From: Daphnia carinata | Taxonomy: Eukaryota; Arthropoda; Branchiopoda; Diplostraca; Daphniidae | DNA length: 42,385 nt | Reading direction: 5' to 3' | NCBI RefSeq assembly: GCF_022539665.2 | Contig: NW_026712486.1 | Location: 1-42,385, forward strand | In this document: one piece after another, positions 1 to 10,504 of the stretch | Layout of the letters: each line of letters starts with the position of its first letter | Numbering within the stretch: position 1 is the stretch's first letter | Notes under the pieces: model-generated | The model's input: the letters and a program-made list of their open reading frames with translations, nothing else | Database searches by the model: none | Told to the model about the DNA's origin: nothing | Program-made: the position numbers and the translations under genes

Positions 1-143
<143 letters not shown>

Positions 144-466
144 GGTGTTTGCCAATCGTTCTGCTACATTCCTCCATTCCTTTCAGGATTGTCTGTGTTC
201 TGCTGGTGATTCTTCTGGCTGCCATCTGCTGTGATCGTAAGCCTGTATTCTTCCACTTTTTCTGCAACTTCCTGTTGTTGAAGCATCTTTGCTTCAGGTA
301 TGCAGTCGCTGCATCGGCTACTCCCAAGTCAAGATCTGTTACGATGGTCCATGAAGATCTACTGAACGCGACATCGGTTTGTTGTTTGAATATTGCATTT
401 GCCTTAGGATTAACGAATTGCTTGACAGCGGCCCAATCAGAAAATGAGGAACGGCACCAACAGAGT
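144..466 (-). pseudogene. Possible env-like (third ORF) remnant of the gypsy element
   Basis: Downstream of integrase on the minus strand, a frame is open from a TAA near 464-466 to the left edge of complex sequence (about 107 codons). It contains the stretch SWTIVTDLDLG and then a basic, Arg/Lys/Gln-rich segment. A short hydrophobic stretch (LLVPFLIF, about 440-463) precedes it in another frame, as a signal peptide might, but frames change between the two. The position after integrase, the hydrophobic leader and the ectodomain-like segment resemble env-like ORFs of errantivirus-type gypsy elements. This is inference from layout and general resemblance only. The plus-strand 106-aa frame over the same bases (149-469) has no recognisable content. 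Confidence 0.3.
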
Positions 467-737
467 TAAATATCTGGTTGGAGGTCTTCTGCTACGAGTG
501 GGTCTTCTAATTGACGTTGGCGCACTTACTTCCGAAGTGGGCGTGACCACGTCGTTTTCTTCGATGTCTGGTGATTCACCGCTCTGTTCAACTAGTGTTT
601 CTTCTGGATCAGCCTGAGTTTGTGGATGACTTGAAGCAGGTATCTCTCTTGTGTTTCTTCTTCCTGTTGATTTTCATCTTCTTTCTCTGAGACTTCTTCG
701 GTGATGCCAGGACGTGGCACAGCTTCATGGAATGATT
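437..737 (-). pseudogene. Displaced C-terminal tail of gypsy Pol
   Basis: The integrase frame stops at 738 right after IVHVV. A neighbouring minus-strand frame continues immediately with a Glu/Gln-rich acidic segment (about 592-737). Farther on, a basic RRPTRSRRPPTRY segment appears (about 460-510), typical of the extreme end of gypsy polyproteins. The continuity of composition across the stop indicates a single-base loss at about 738-742 plus at least one further frame change. No complete ORF remains. Confidence 0.45.
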
Positions 738-1685
738 TCATTGCACTACGTGGACGATATCTGCTTTTCCTCGGCCCGTTGCCGATATCACTTCATAGTT
801 CACTGGTGTGGTTTGTCTCAACGCTTTGAATGGTCCTAGCCAACGATGTAGAAGTTTTTCTGATTTTCCCACTTTACGCACAGGCTTGTAGACCAACACT
901 AAATCTCCTTCTTTGAATGACAATTCCCTATGGCGTGCATCGTAAGTTTCTTTTTGCTTTTGCTGTACACGCTGCATTCTAATTTTCACTTTTTCTCTAG
1001 CTGCTGCTAAGTCAGTCATTAGGCGATCTGCATATCCCATTGTTGCTTCCTCTTCTTCCAGCAATGGGTTTGGATCTGCTTCCAACTCCAAATCAATAGG
1101 AAGTCTGGGTTCACGTCTGTAGAGAAGGAAAAATGGTGAGTATCCAGTAGACTCTTGTCTAGCCGTGTTATATGCGAAGCACACGTACTGCAAGGTTTCA
1201 TCCCAATCTCGTTGATCACTGCTGACGTACATTGACAACATTGCGGCTAACGTATGATTCATTCTCTCCACTGCTCCATTTGCCTGGGGGTGATAACTGG
1301 AAGTCGTCTTGTGGTTGGTGAGCAGTTTCTTGACGACAGCTTGAGTTAGCTCGGCGATGAAGCACTTTCCCCGATCCGTGATGATTTGTTCTGGAGCCCC
1401 ATGGCGCAGAAAGATTTGTTGAACGAAGAACTCTGCCACGTCATCTGCCTTTCCAGTGGGCATAGCTTTCAACTCTACCCATTTGGTTAGGTAATCTACT
1501 GCCACTATAATCATTCTGTTTCCTTTTGTGGAGAGCGGAAATGGCCCTAGGAGGTCCATTCCTACTTTTTGAAACGGTCTTTCCACTTTAATGCATTGTA
1601 GAAGTCCTGGAGGTTTGTCTGGGACTCCTTTTCTGCTCTGACAGTGTACGCAACTCTGCACATGACGAATTATGTCCAGTGTCAT
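738..1685 (-). pseudogene. pol: Gypsy integrase segment of Pol (DDE catalytic core and C-terminal domain)
   Basis: A 315-aa open stretch. It starts inside the integrase zinc-binding domain, where only the CVHC cysteine pair near residue 12 remains in this frame; the histidine half lies in the preceding fragment. The catalytic core carries Asp44 (GMDLLGPF), Asp104 (ITDRGKCF) and Glu140 (YHPQANGAVE), giving the D,D(35)E spacing of retroviral and gypsy integrases. The C-terminal part ends with a GPFKALRQTTPVNYEV-type segment and IVHVV, the usual conserved end of the gypsy integrase C-terminal domain. The ATG at 1685 is not a true start: a missing A in an A run near 1710 puts this part out of frame with the upstream fragment. 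I see no chromodomain. Confidence 0.85.
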
Positions 1686-2836
1686 CTTCGGCCAGTAGTA
1701 ACGATCACAAATTTTTGTAGAGTGCGACTGATTCCAAGGTGACCGGAAACGATGTCGTCATGGTAGACGTATAGGATTCTTTCACGATACTCGACAGGTA
1801 CGCACAATCTTCTATAACTTTTTCCATTCTTTATAGTTTCTTTGTAGAGTTTGCCATCGTTGATCACAAAATTTTTCACTCTTGCTTTTCCACTTTGGAT
1901 TTTTTGAATTAGCTGATTCCAATTACTGCAGGCATTTTGCTTGTCTGCCAGGGACTCGTTTTCTTCTTCAGCGAGTGTTAGGTCATCAGTTAGTGCCCCT
2001 ATGACGACACAGCGGTCGTCTTCTTGCTCCTCTGTCTTTGGTAGTGGATTTCTTGAAAGACAATCTGCGTTGTCGTGCGTTTTTCCACTGCGGTATACGA
2101 TCGTGATATCGTATTCTTGTAGCGATAAGCTCCAACGTGCTAAACGACCTGCTAGGTCTTTTTTGCTCATCAACCAACATAGAGCTTGATGATCTGTGAC
2201 GACTTTCACTTTACAGCCCCACACAAAACATCTAAACTTGGAGAGACACCACACTAATGCAAGACACTCTTTTTCAGTTATGGAATAGTTCACTTCCGAT
2301 TTAGTCAGTAAACGGCTGGCGTATGCGATGGGACGTTCTGCTTCATCTATGCGCTGGGCTAGTACACCTCCTATCCCGTTACCACAGGCGTCAGGAAAAA
2401 TTTCCATTGGCAAGTCATAGTTGGGATGGGCCAAAACTGGAGATGATGTAAGCGCTTTTTTCAGGGCAACGAAACTGTTTACCTGATCTTCTCCCCACAC
2501 AAACGAAATTTCTTTCTTCGTGAGTGACGTGAGTGGGCGAGCGATTGAAGCAAAACCTTGGATGTGACGTCGATAGTACGAACATAGGCCCAAAAAACTT
2601 TGCACTCGTTTAACTTTGTTTGCTGTTGAATGGCCTTCACTAGGTGATGGGAAGTTCGAGACTGCCTCGAGCTTTTCAGGATCTGGTGCTAGACCATCTT
2701 TTGAAATCACATGTCCCAACACTTTTAGAGTGTGCTCCAAGAATGAGCATTTTGACCACTTTAGTTTCAAACCAGCTTTCACAAGGCAACTCAGCACTAA
2801 GCGAAGACGTCCCAAGTGTTGTTGGAATGTTGCTGA
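1682..2836 (-). pseudogene. pol: Gypsy RT thumb, RNase H and integrase zinc-binding segment of Pol
   Basis: This is the same frame as the upstream Gag-Pol fragment, separated from it by a single TAA (2837-2839) directly after YLDDVII. It reads through the RT thumb, then RNase H with FPDACGNGIGG, TEKECLALVW, VVTDHQALCWL and a THDNADCLSR end, then the start of the integrase zinc-binding domain (SGHLGISRTLQ). The canonical first RNase H aspartate context (usually TDAS) reads PDAC here. The frame ends at 1682 after an apparent one-base deletion in an A run (about 1706-1712); the next frame resumes with the CVHC pair. The first residue of a free-standing ORF at 2815 would be TTG, so this is not an independent gene. 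Confidence 0.85.
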
Positions 2837-5521
2837 TTAGATTATGACGTCATCCAGGTATATCAGACATGTTGTCCAGCGGAGTCCAGCCAAAATAATG
2901 TCCATGGCTCTCTGAAAAGTGCCTGGGGCATTAGTTAGACCAAACGGAAGAGTGCGAAATTGGTACAATCCATCTGCAGTGATGAAGCCTGTCTTCGGTC
3001 TATCACTGCTAACCACTGGAACTTGATGGTATCCAGCTTGCAAATCCATGCTTGAGAAAAACGTAGCCCCTTCTAGCCGACTCAGTGTAGCGGCTATACG
3101 TGGTAAGGGGTAGGAATCTTTAACTGTTACCGCATTGAGCTTGCGATAATCCACACAAAAACGCCAAGTGCCGTCTTTCTTCTTCACCAGGACCACTGGG
3201 GAAGACCAAGGGCTGTCAGACGGTTCAATTACTCCTCGACGTAACATTCCTTCCACTTGATTTTGGACTACAGCTCTCTCTTTCCAAGCACTTTTGTAAG
3301 GGAGTTGATGTATTGGTGAAGCTGTTCCAGTATTAATGTCATGTTTGACCACTGCACAGTATCCCAAATCATCTTCATTTAGTGCAAAGCAATGGATAAA
3401 TTGTTTAAGAACTTTTTGTGTTTCTTCTTTTTCTTCTTTTGTTAGACCCGTTCCAATTCTTCCTTCTAGGTTTTCTAATAGTTGCTTTTCATCTCGATTC
3501 AAATCTTGTTCCTCAAATGAGGTGTCCAATGCTAGGATTTCTTGGCTTGTTTCTATTTCTTTTGTTTCGGGATGTTCTTCTAACGTCCCTAACGTAACTC
3601 CTTTTTCTAGCCAAATTGTTTTCGGAGACAAGTTAGCAACAGGGATGTTTTCTAAATCTTTTTGTACCAATGCATGACCAGTGGATAGGCTACTAGTCGC
3701 TAGCAATGACTCTGAGGGTGTCACAATGCAGGAACCTTCCATCTTGCTGGAAACTGTTGTTGAAACTTGCTTGATTGAGTATGCTGGTATCTCTTGACAA
3801 TCTCTTGTAACCAGTTTACTTTCTTTGACTTCTTCTGTTTGAATAAGCGAAATTTCAACAAGTGGTGACTTTCCTGTCGTAAACGACAATTCTTGTGATA
3901 CATAATCAATGTGAATAGCTTGAAATTGTTGTAGGAAATCATTTCCTAGTAGTAGTTCAAAACCCGACATTGGCATGACTATCGCGTTTCCTTTGATAGT
4001 TTTACCCTTGTGGGTTACTACGATGTCAGCTGTACTCTGTGGGGACAGAGTATGGCCATTTACAAGGCGAATTTTCGGTCCACTCTGTGGTTTTTCCACG
4101 AACTCTGTTTTTTTCAATAATTCAGGAGAAATTACTGTCACTGCAGCTCCTGTATCAATCAACGCCATTGCAGTTTCTTTACCGCACTTCACTTTTTCTT
4201 TAATCAATCTTGCAGGGTTTAGATTCAAAATGTAGTCTTCTGGCCCATTTTTGTTTTCTTCTGGCAACACCAACTCTTGAACCATTGAGTTTATAGATGG
4301 ATTCTCTTTTGAAGTTGTGCCTGTCCCAGCGTCCTTCGCTGGGCCCCTATACTGCTCAGATTCAGGGTTTCTGAAACAGTTTCGGGCAATGTGTCCTGCT
4401 TTTTTACAGTAAAAGCACTGTGGCTTACCGCGTGTTGTGCGTCCTTTAGGTTTAAACGGCCCTCTTGGTTTCGGTTGCTCTTGACTGCCTTGTTTAAACA
4501 ACTTTTCACAAGTTTCTTGAATTACTTCACGCATTGTCTTTAAAAGATCCGCTTGTTGATCCGGATAGACCACCGAAAGGTTTGGAACTTGTTCAAACGA
4601 CTTTTGTGGTTCCGCCATGGGATCCTTCCATCCTCTGGCTTCTGACATCATCGATTTCTCCGTATAGACTTTTGCCAGTTCTAAGAATTCTTCACACGTT
4701 TGTGGCTTCTGAGGATAGATTTTTCTAAAAAGTGCTGGTCGAAGGCCTCTAAACAAATGCTCTAGTCGGTGGACTTCCGACATGTTGGAGTCGACCAGTC
4801 TGCATAGATTAAGAATTTCGTAGTAGTATCTGGTGGTCGGTTCATCCACTCCTTGAGTTCTACTTCTTAGTCTAGTTTCTTGGAAAAGACCATAAGAATT
4901 AGGCTGAAATTCTTTCAAAAATACCGAACGTAGACCGGGAACTGCAGGTCTTGCTTGATTTTCTCCGGCAGCCGGCTGTGCTGCCACATCTTGCCAGTCG
5001 TTTGGCACTCTTGCACACAAGAACCAATTTCTTGCAGCATCATCCAAGTACATGCAAAAATTATTACGTTTGTCCGCGTCACCCCAACCATTGTGGGTAG
5101 AGATAGTCTCGTAGCGCTCTAACCATTGACGAGCGTCTTCCGTTGGGCTACCTCGAAAAATAGGTGGACTTATGAATTTTCTTACAGCCGCCATGACTGT
5201 TTCTTGCAATTGTCTTGGAGCTCCAAAAATGTGTTGTCCTATCGTAGGAACAACCGGGTGCGTGGGTTCTATTAAATCTTCTTCAGAGTCAGAACTTGAT
5301 TCTAACTGTCTTGCGAGATTTTCAAACCCTCTCTGGCGAGTCGTCTCTGTAGATGACGTCGCTAAATCTTCTCTTGACGTAGAAATTTCTGAATCTTGTG
5401 CCTCGTTAGTTGCTGTGGTCTCGTTACCAGACAGCGCGGTGGGCAAGTCACGAAGCGGGTGCAATCGTCTACTTGGATCCCGGGGGCAACTAGGTAAACG
5501 TGAGCTATTCTTCTTCTGCAT
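2837..5521 (-). pseudogene. gag-pol: Gypsy Gag, aspartic protease and N-terminal RT in one frame
   Basis: An 894-aa frame from the ATG at 5521, about 60 bases after the LTR/PBS. Gag (about residues 1-400) has an acidic N-terminus, a capsid-like region rich in Trp/Tyr (ARQWLERYETIS, LEHLFRGLRP) and one zinc knuckle CFYCKKAGHIARNC (CX2CX4HX4C, residues about 368-381). The protease has ALIDTGAAVTVIS with Asp456 in the DTG motif. RT follows with VVLVKKKDGTWRFCVDYRKLN, LPFGLTNAPGTFQRAMD and YLDDV at the very end. A TAA stops the frame three codons after the catalytic YLDD, in the middle of RT. A Gag-Pol fused in one frame is known in several gypsy lineages. The stop makes the enzyme incomplete unless it is a sequencing error or read through. 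Confidence 0.9.
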
Positions 5522-5563
5522 CGACTATCTTTAAAGCAGCACTAATTCGTTAACAACGGGTAA

Positions 5564-5581
5564 CGAGCTGCATCTCCACCA
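5564..5581 (-). promoter_or_regulatory. Primer-binding site next to the 5' LTR
   Basis: Two bases after the LTR end, the minus strand reads TGGTGGAGATGC (5581 down to 5570). A TGG start just inside the LTR is the hallmark of a retroelement PBS (complement of tRNA CCA). The first 12 bases are complementary to the CATCTCCA-CCA 3' end of animal tRNA-Ala as I recall it; the following bases do not extend the match. The primer assignment is therefore tentative. Confidence 0.6.
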
Positions 5582-5583
5582 AT

Positions 5584-5966
5584 TGTCACACTGGAGTTTA
5601 CTTTGTTAATGAATTGTATTGAATTTAAAAGGGGAAAATACAAAACATAGCAAACATAAAGAATAACCACTTTTCTACTTAACTTCGAACGTGAAGAGAA
5701 CTGTAGGAGAACTTGAAGGGAACTTTAAGAACTTCAGAACTGACAAGAACTAACTTAGGGCTAAAAATGTAGGGGCTTTTATACCCTTCGTGAAGAATAT
5801 ACGCCCCATCTCTAGGGTTACATGAATTCTAGGGATAACTATCTTTTACTAATTATTGGCGTGTTGCAGCATCCTTTTCAAGAGAGCTGCATTGTACGCC
5901 ACGCCAAACGTTGGTTGTCACGTCTTTTCAGAAATGACAATCACGTCACTATTTCCCCTCGCGACA
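5584..5966 (-). repeat. 5' LTR of the gypsy element (383 bp)
   Basis: On the plus strand the segment begins TGTCACACTGGAG and ends CCCCTCGCGACA, so the termini are a short inverted TGTC/GACA. The inner edge is followed by the PBS and then gag. The outer edge joins directly to satellite sequence (atattgaaactcactg), which shows that the boundary is exact. A TATA box lies inside. Only one LTR is in the window, so age from LTR divergence cannot be estimated. Confidence 0.85.
5776..5783 (-). promoter_or_regulatory. TATA box of the LTR promoter
   Basis: The minus strand reads GGGTATAAAAGCCCC here, about 190 bases into the LTR from its outer end. This is a near-consensus TATA box in the right place to define the U3/R boundary, with transcription expected to begin about 25-30 bases downstream near 5750. 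A phased series of GTTC motifs starts at that point. Confidence 0.7.
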
Positions 5967-6119
5967 ATATTGAAACTCACTGTATCACACTATATTCACA
6001 TTGAATACATGTATATTTGATACTGTTTGAATGTAGATCATGAAACTGATTCTATAACACTATATTCACATTGAATACACGTATATTTGATACTGTTTGA
6101 ATGTAGATCATGAAACTGA
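5967..6119. repeat. Left remnant of the 70-bp satellite (about 2.2 monomers)
   Basis: The sequence matches the satellite that fills 30370-42385, starting at atattgaaactcactgtatca and ending at catgaaactga. Monomers are 70 bp. The piece is trapped between the gypsy LTR and the Helitron array, and shows that both elements inserted into the same satellite array. Confidence 0.95.
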
Positions 6120-6149
6120 CTAGTATATGGCGTACCGTCCCAGGATGGT
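6120..6149 (-). repeat. Helitron 3' terminal hairpin and CTAG end, unit 1
   Basis: The stem arms are accgtcc (6134-6140) and ggatggt (6143-6149) around a 2-base loop, with one A-C mismatch relative to the perfect arms in units 2 and 3. Fourteen bases separate the hairpin from the CTAG terminus. It would act as the termination signal of rolling-circle transfer. Confidence 0.85.
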
Positions 6150-6155
6150 AATAGG

Positions 6156-7240
6156 TGAAGTCTAGTATTAAGTGTCTGCTCTCGTTTTCTCCCTGCATGC
6201 AGCTCCCCCCCCTTCTTCCACCCTCGGCTCACGATTTGCCATCCGTCTGCTTTTTCATACTGACTGCAATTTTATTCCAGTCCTTTTAAGTTCGAAAAAT
6301 AAATGTTGAACTCTTGCCGGTGGCAGTTGGAAATTTGTTCAGGTTTTCGAACCTTACTCCAGGTATTTGAATGTCATGCGGTTCCTATTCGACCAATGGT
6401 AAGAGGGACGGAAAAGGAGAAAGCAAAATGTTAAGCCTAGCCAGAGTCAGTTGAAGTTTTTACTTCTTTTCTGTAATAAATTCTTACACAACTTGTTCGT
6501 TGTTATCTGATGATGGGCCAAGAACGAATCGGCAAACGAACGATCAGTCGTCAGTTGGTCAACAACGTTGATTTAGCATTACGCTGATGAAATTGCAAAA
6601 GCTTCTATTTAGAAATCGTACTCATTGAAGTTTAACATGTCCCCTTCTCGTAGGCGAACAATTTCCGAGATCCACTGTAAAATGCCAATTGTGGTCGGGA
6701 GCGTAAACGTTACCTGAAGCAATACTGCAATAATCGAAAATAAAATGAGAATACTGGATGTTGTCACTTGCTCGATTGTGAACCCTGTTAATAGATATGT
6801 TGACAGTCAAGAGCTTGCAGCTAAATGTTTAACTCGTTGACTGTTGATACGCACCTCAAACGTAAGACATCGTTTCTCTAGAAGGCATAATAGTTCCAGA
6901 AGATTTAATTTCTCTGCCGTGTAATTGAAAACAAAGCGTGATTGTAAAATTTTCAGCGAGCACATGAATGTAACGTGTCACTTGTTGATATGAATTTGTA
7001 AGTGAGTTTGCAAATTGAAAATCGCCATTAGTTTTGAAATATAGGCAGTGTCCTATTATGGAACTACAACATCATTGTTAAAATGGAATGGATCTGGAGA
7101 TGCAGCTAATTTTTTTTTTTTTTTTTTAAATTTGTTTTTAATTTATTTTTTATCAATTTCCATTCCATAAGGTACCTGTTCAATAATAAACATTGCAAGC
7201 TTTAAGTCAAATGTGATTTGTTGAGTGCTTCGAAACTGCG
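6156..7240. other. Left (3'-proximal) body of unit 1, no gene seen
   Basis: Nearly identical to 22505-23595 of unit 3. It contains a C run, a long T tract (about 7110-7127) and no supported coding sequence. A 62-codon minus-strand frame (6622-6810) is preserved in unit 3 (22976-23164), but the copies are too similar for this to be evidence of selection. Confidence 0.7.
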
Positions 7241-9900
7241 AGTTAGACATTTCTTTTGGTTGATCAGCAGTCCATCCTCGCGCAGCTTTTCACTTTGAAA
7301 GTTGCGAATGAAAGTATGCTTCAGAAATTTGCAGGATGCAACTCAAACATATGCTTCGTTGGTTCACCTGTAAACAGGAGAAAATTTGTGATCTTCAGAT
7401 TAAGCCACCGTCTTCTTTTTAATCTTAACAACAGTCACATAGAGAATGAAAACAATAACGCATGTTAAAATAGAACTGAAGTGATAAATGCAGATCCCCG
7501 TTGGTTGAGGTTTGAACGTTGAGGTTTGAACGTTGTTGGTTGAGGTTGGTGGAACTTGTTGAATGCTAAAATCTGGACGTTTTCATGAGGCAACTGTTGA
7601 CAAATGAACACAGAAAGCTTTAAATCAAAGGTGATTTGTCTAGTGCTTTGCACCTTTGAGTTTGAAATTTGTTTTCATTAATCATCAGTCTGAACTGGAA
7701 CGGAAATGGAGAGCCCTATCCCATGTACTGGTTTGACAAAGTTGAACGCCGTTGTTTGATTTAGCGGAAGTTGTCAAATGCCAACCTCTCCACGTTTCAG
7801 TGAGGCACCTATTAGCAAATAACCAGAGGTAGCTATAAATAAAATGTCACTTGTTGAGTGCTTGACACCTGTGAATTTGGTATTTCTTTTAGTTGATCAA
7901 CAGTCCGTCCTCGCGTAGCTCTTCACTTCGAAAATTGCAAATGGAGTGTGCCTGTGAAAATTGCAGTATGCAATTCAACGAATTCTTCATCTGTAAACAT
8001 GAGAACGTGTGTGATCTTCAAATTAAAAAAACGATTTTTTGAAAACGTAAACAACAGCCAAACGGTAAACCAAAACCACAAAGTATGTTGAGAAAGAACT
8101 GAAGCGGAAGTGTATATCCTTTACCTGGATGGGTTGGCAAAGTTAAACTCTGTTGATTGAGGATGGTGGAACTCACTGCATGCCAACATCTGCACGTTTC
8201 AGTGAGGCACCTGTTAATAAGTAACTACTGAAAGCTTGAAATGAAACATGACTTTTTGAATTCTTGACACCTGTGAGTTTGTTGTTTCTTGTAGTCGATC
8301 AGCAGTCCATTCTGGCGTAGATCTTCACTTTCAATGTTGCAAATGAACTTGGCCAGTGAAATTTGCAGAATGCAAATCAATGAATGCCTCATCTGTAAAC
8401 GTGAGAAAATTTGTGATCTTCAAAGAAGTCACTATGTCTTTGTGTAAACGCATACAATAGCCAATTGGTAAACAGAAGCACCACAACACTTTAAAATGGA
8501 ACTGATGTGGAAATGCACAGCCCTTTACCTGAAATGTGTCGAAAAAGTTGCACACCATAGGTTGAGAATGGTAGTACTTGTTGAACCTCAATATCTGCCC
8601 GTATCAATGAGGTTTCTAATTACAAATGAACATTGAAAGGCTTACGTAAAACGTGACTAATTGATGCTGCTATCTACCTATGCCGATGATATTTCTTTTA
8701 GTGGACCAGCAATCCATCCTAATATTGCTTTTCCCTCTCGGAGTTGCAAATGAAGCGTGTCTCCTAAATTTGCAGATTGCAATTCAAGGGAATGCTTCAC
8801 CTATAAACGGGAAAATTTGAGGATTTTAGATGAAGCCACTGTCTGTTGGTAAATTAAAACAGCAAAGCAGTGGAAGAAAACATAAACGCACGTTAAAATA
8901 GAACTGAAGGTAAAAATGCTCAGCCCTTTCATCTGGAAGGTGTTGGAAAAGACTGAATTCTGTTGGTTTATTAGGGTATTACTTGTTGATTGCTTAAACG
9001 TGCATGTTTGAATCAGCTACCTGTTGACGAATAAACCCTGAGAGCTTCAAGTCATACGTGACTGGTTTAGTGCTTTGCACCTGTGAGTCTCACGGGTTTG
9101 TTGTAGTTTAGTAGGAGTTTAGTTTAGTTTTGGCACCCTTTTCGCAAGCCCAGACGTCAAGGAAAACCCATAACTGTTATCACCTGGTTAAAAACTGTTA
9201 TTACCTGGTTGTAAACGCGTTCTAAAAAATTGGCTTAAAGAAATCGGTTACCCTGGTCAGTTAACAGCTGAGAATACCGAGCTCTTTCGCCTGGAAGATA
9301 TTGAAAAAGTTGAGCGCAGTTGGTTTAGTGTGGCGGAATTTGTTGAATGCCCGCTTCAATGAGGCACCATGAGGCACAAAAAATCACTGAAAGCTTTCAA
9401 TAAAACTTGACTTGTTTGAAAGTTTAATACCTGTGCGTTTGGCATATCTTTTGATCGGACAACAATCCATCCTTGCGTATTACTTCACTTTCAAAGTTGC
9501 AAATGAAGTGGGCCTGAGAAATGTGCAAAATGCAACTCAAGTAATACTTCACCTGTAATTAGAAAATTTGTGTGATTCACATGAAGCCACACTATCTTTT
9601 TGTGAACGTAAACAGTAGTCTATTGCTTACCATACCATACCAACACCTGTTGAAGGAGAACTGAAATGGAAGTGCAGAGCTCGTTCACCTGAAATGGGTT
9701 GACAAAGTTCAACACTGTTCGTTGAGGAAAGTGGTTCCTTTGGAATGCTTATCTGTGCAGGTTTGAGGTACCTGTTGAAAAATAAATGTTGAATACCTTA
9801 AGCCAAACATGTCTTGTTAAACTTTATGTAAAAGATTACTATCGTGCACCAGTAGTGCTGTACACCTATAAGGTGGCATTGCCTTTTGTTGATCAAATGT
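7240..9900. repeat. Degenerate direct repeats of about 400 bp, unit 1
   Basis: A module recurs whose landmark is gatcagcagtccatcc...cttcactttcaaagttgcaaatgaa. Landmark copies start near 7262, 7895, 8297, 8704 and 9453. The 402 and 407 spacings are single periods; the longer ones reflect partial copies or skipped modules. Other recurring phrases are caatgaggcacctgttgac, cttcacctgtaaac, gagaaaatttgtgatcttcag and ttgaaaaagttgaac. Copies are clearly diverged from each other but each matches its positional partner in unit 3 closely, so the amplification predates the split of the units. No coding function is seen. Confidence 0.85.
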
Positions 9901-10500
9901 GAGTGAAAGAAAATTGTAATCTTCAGGTGATGCCACTGCCGTTCTGGAATGTACGCAACAGTCAATTAGTCAACACAAACATTGACCCATCTAAAAATAA
10001 AACTGAATTAGAAATGCCAAGCCCGTTCAACTGGACAATGTTGAAAAAGTTGAACAACGTTAACTTGAGGGTAATGGAACTTGTTGCAAGCTAATATCTA
10101 CAAATAAGTTATACAAATTTGAATGTAGGATGTTACCTGTTTAAATGAGCAGGGAAAAAAACATTTTCTAGTACAACACATCCAATGGCTGACTTTTGGG
10201 AGAGCTAAGAGACATCAAAAGAAACCACTGGCAACTGAATTATCACCTGTTTAAATGAAAATTATATTGAAACAAACAGAAATGTTGAATTTTGGAAAAA
10301 ATTGTGGTATAAGAAATCGCTTACCATAGTTAAAATAAGACAGCAGGACGTTTTTGTCTACGTCGTTTGGTAGCTGAATTTCGTCTGACGTCAATGTGTC
10401 AATGATGGTGAAAACGGATTGCTAAAATGCGGAATGTGGTGATTGGAAATGACTAAAAAAAGGGAAAACATAAAACGGGAAAAAGCTAGCTTAGCCGTAG
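9900..10500. other. Right-proximal body of unit 1 shared with units 2 and 3
   Basis: The stretch starting at the atgccactgc/gttctggaatgta phrase is shared with 21414-21985 and 29314-29885 with only scattered differences. It contains no supported gene. The conservation across three units marks it as the backbone next to the Helitron 5' end. Confidence 0.75.
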
Positions 10501-10504
10501 GCAG

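Larger units (their letters stand above)
144..5966 (-). mobile_element. Ty3/gypsy-type LTR retrotransposon, 3' end missing, coding region broken
   Basis: Read on the minus strand the order is 5' LTR (5584-5966), primer-binding site, then Gag with a CCHC knuckle, aspartic protease (DTG), reverse transcriptase (YLDD), RNase H, integrase (HHCC then DDE), and finally an env-like remnant. RT-RNase H before integrase is the Ty3/gypsy order. Gag and Pol are in one continuous frame with no programmed shift visible. The element was inserted in the 70-bp satellite, since monomer sequence resumes exactly after the LTR terminus at 5966. The 3' LTR is not in the window. One nonsense codon and at least two single-base shifts make this copy non-functional as read; the shift at about 1710 lies in an A run, so sequencing error is an alternative there. 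Confidence 0.9.

Noticed and set aside
149-469. 106-codon plus-strand frame
   Set aside because: It lies opposite the displaced pol/env-like sequence of the minus-strand gypsy element and shows no recognisable content.
6622-6810. 62-codon minus-strand frame preserved in units 1 and 3 (also 22976-23164)
   Set aside because: Both copies are part of recently separated, nearly identical Helitron bodies, and the three residue changes give no sign of coding constraint; no splice or start context supports it.
8331-8591. 86-codon minus-strand frame found in units 1 and 3 (also 25187-25447)
   Set aside because: It falls inside the degenerate 400-bp repeat and is broken in the other repeat modules, so it is chance openness.
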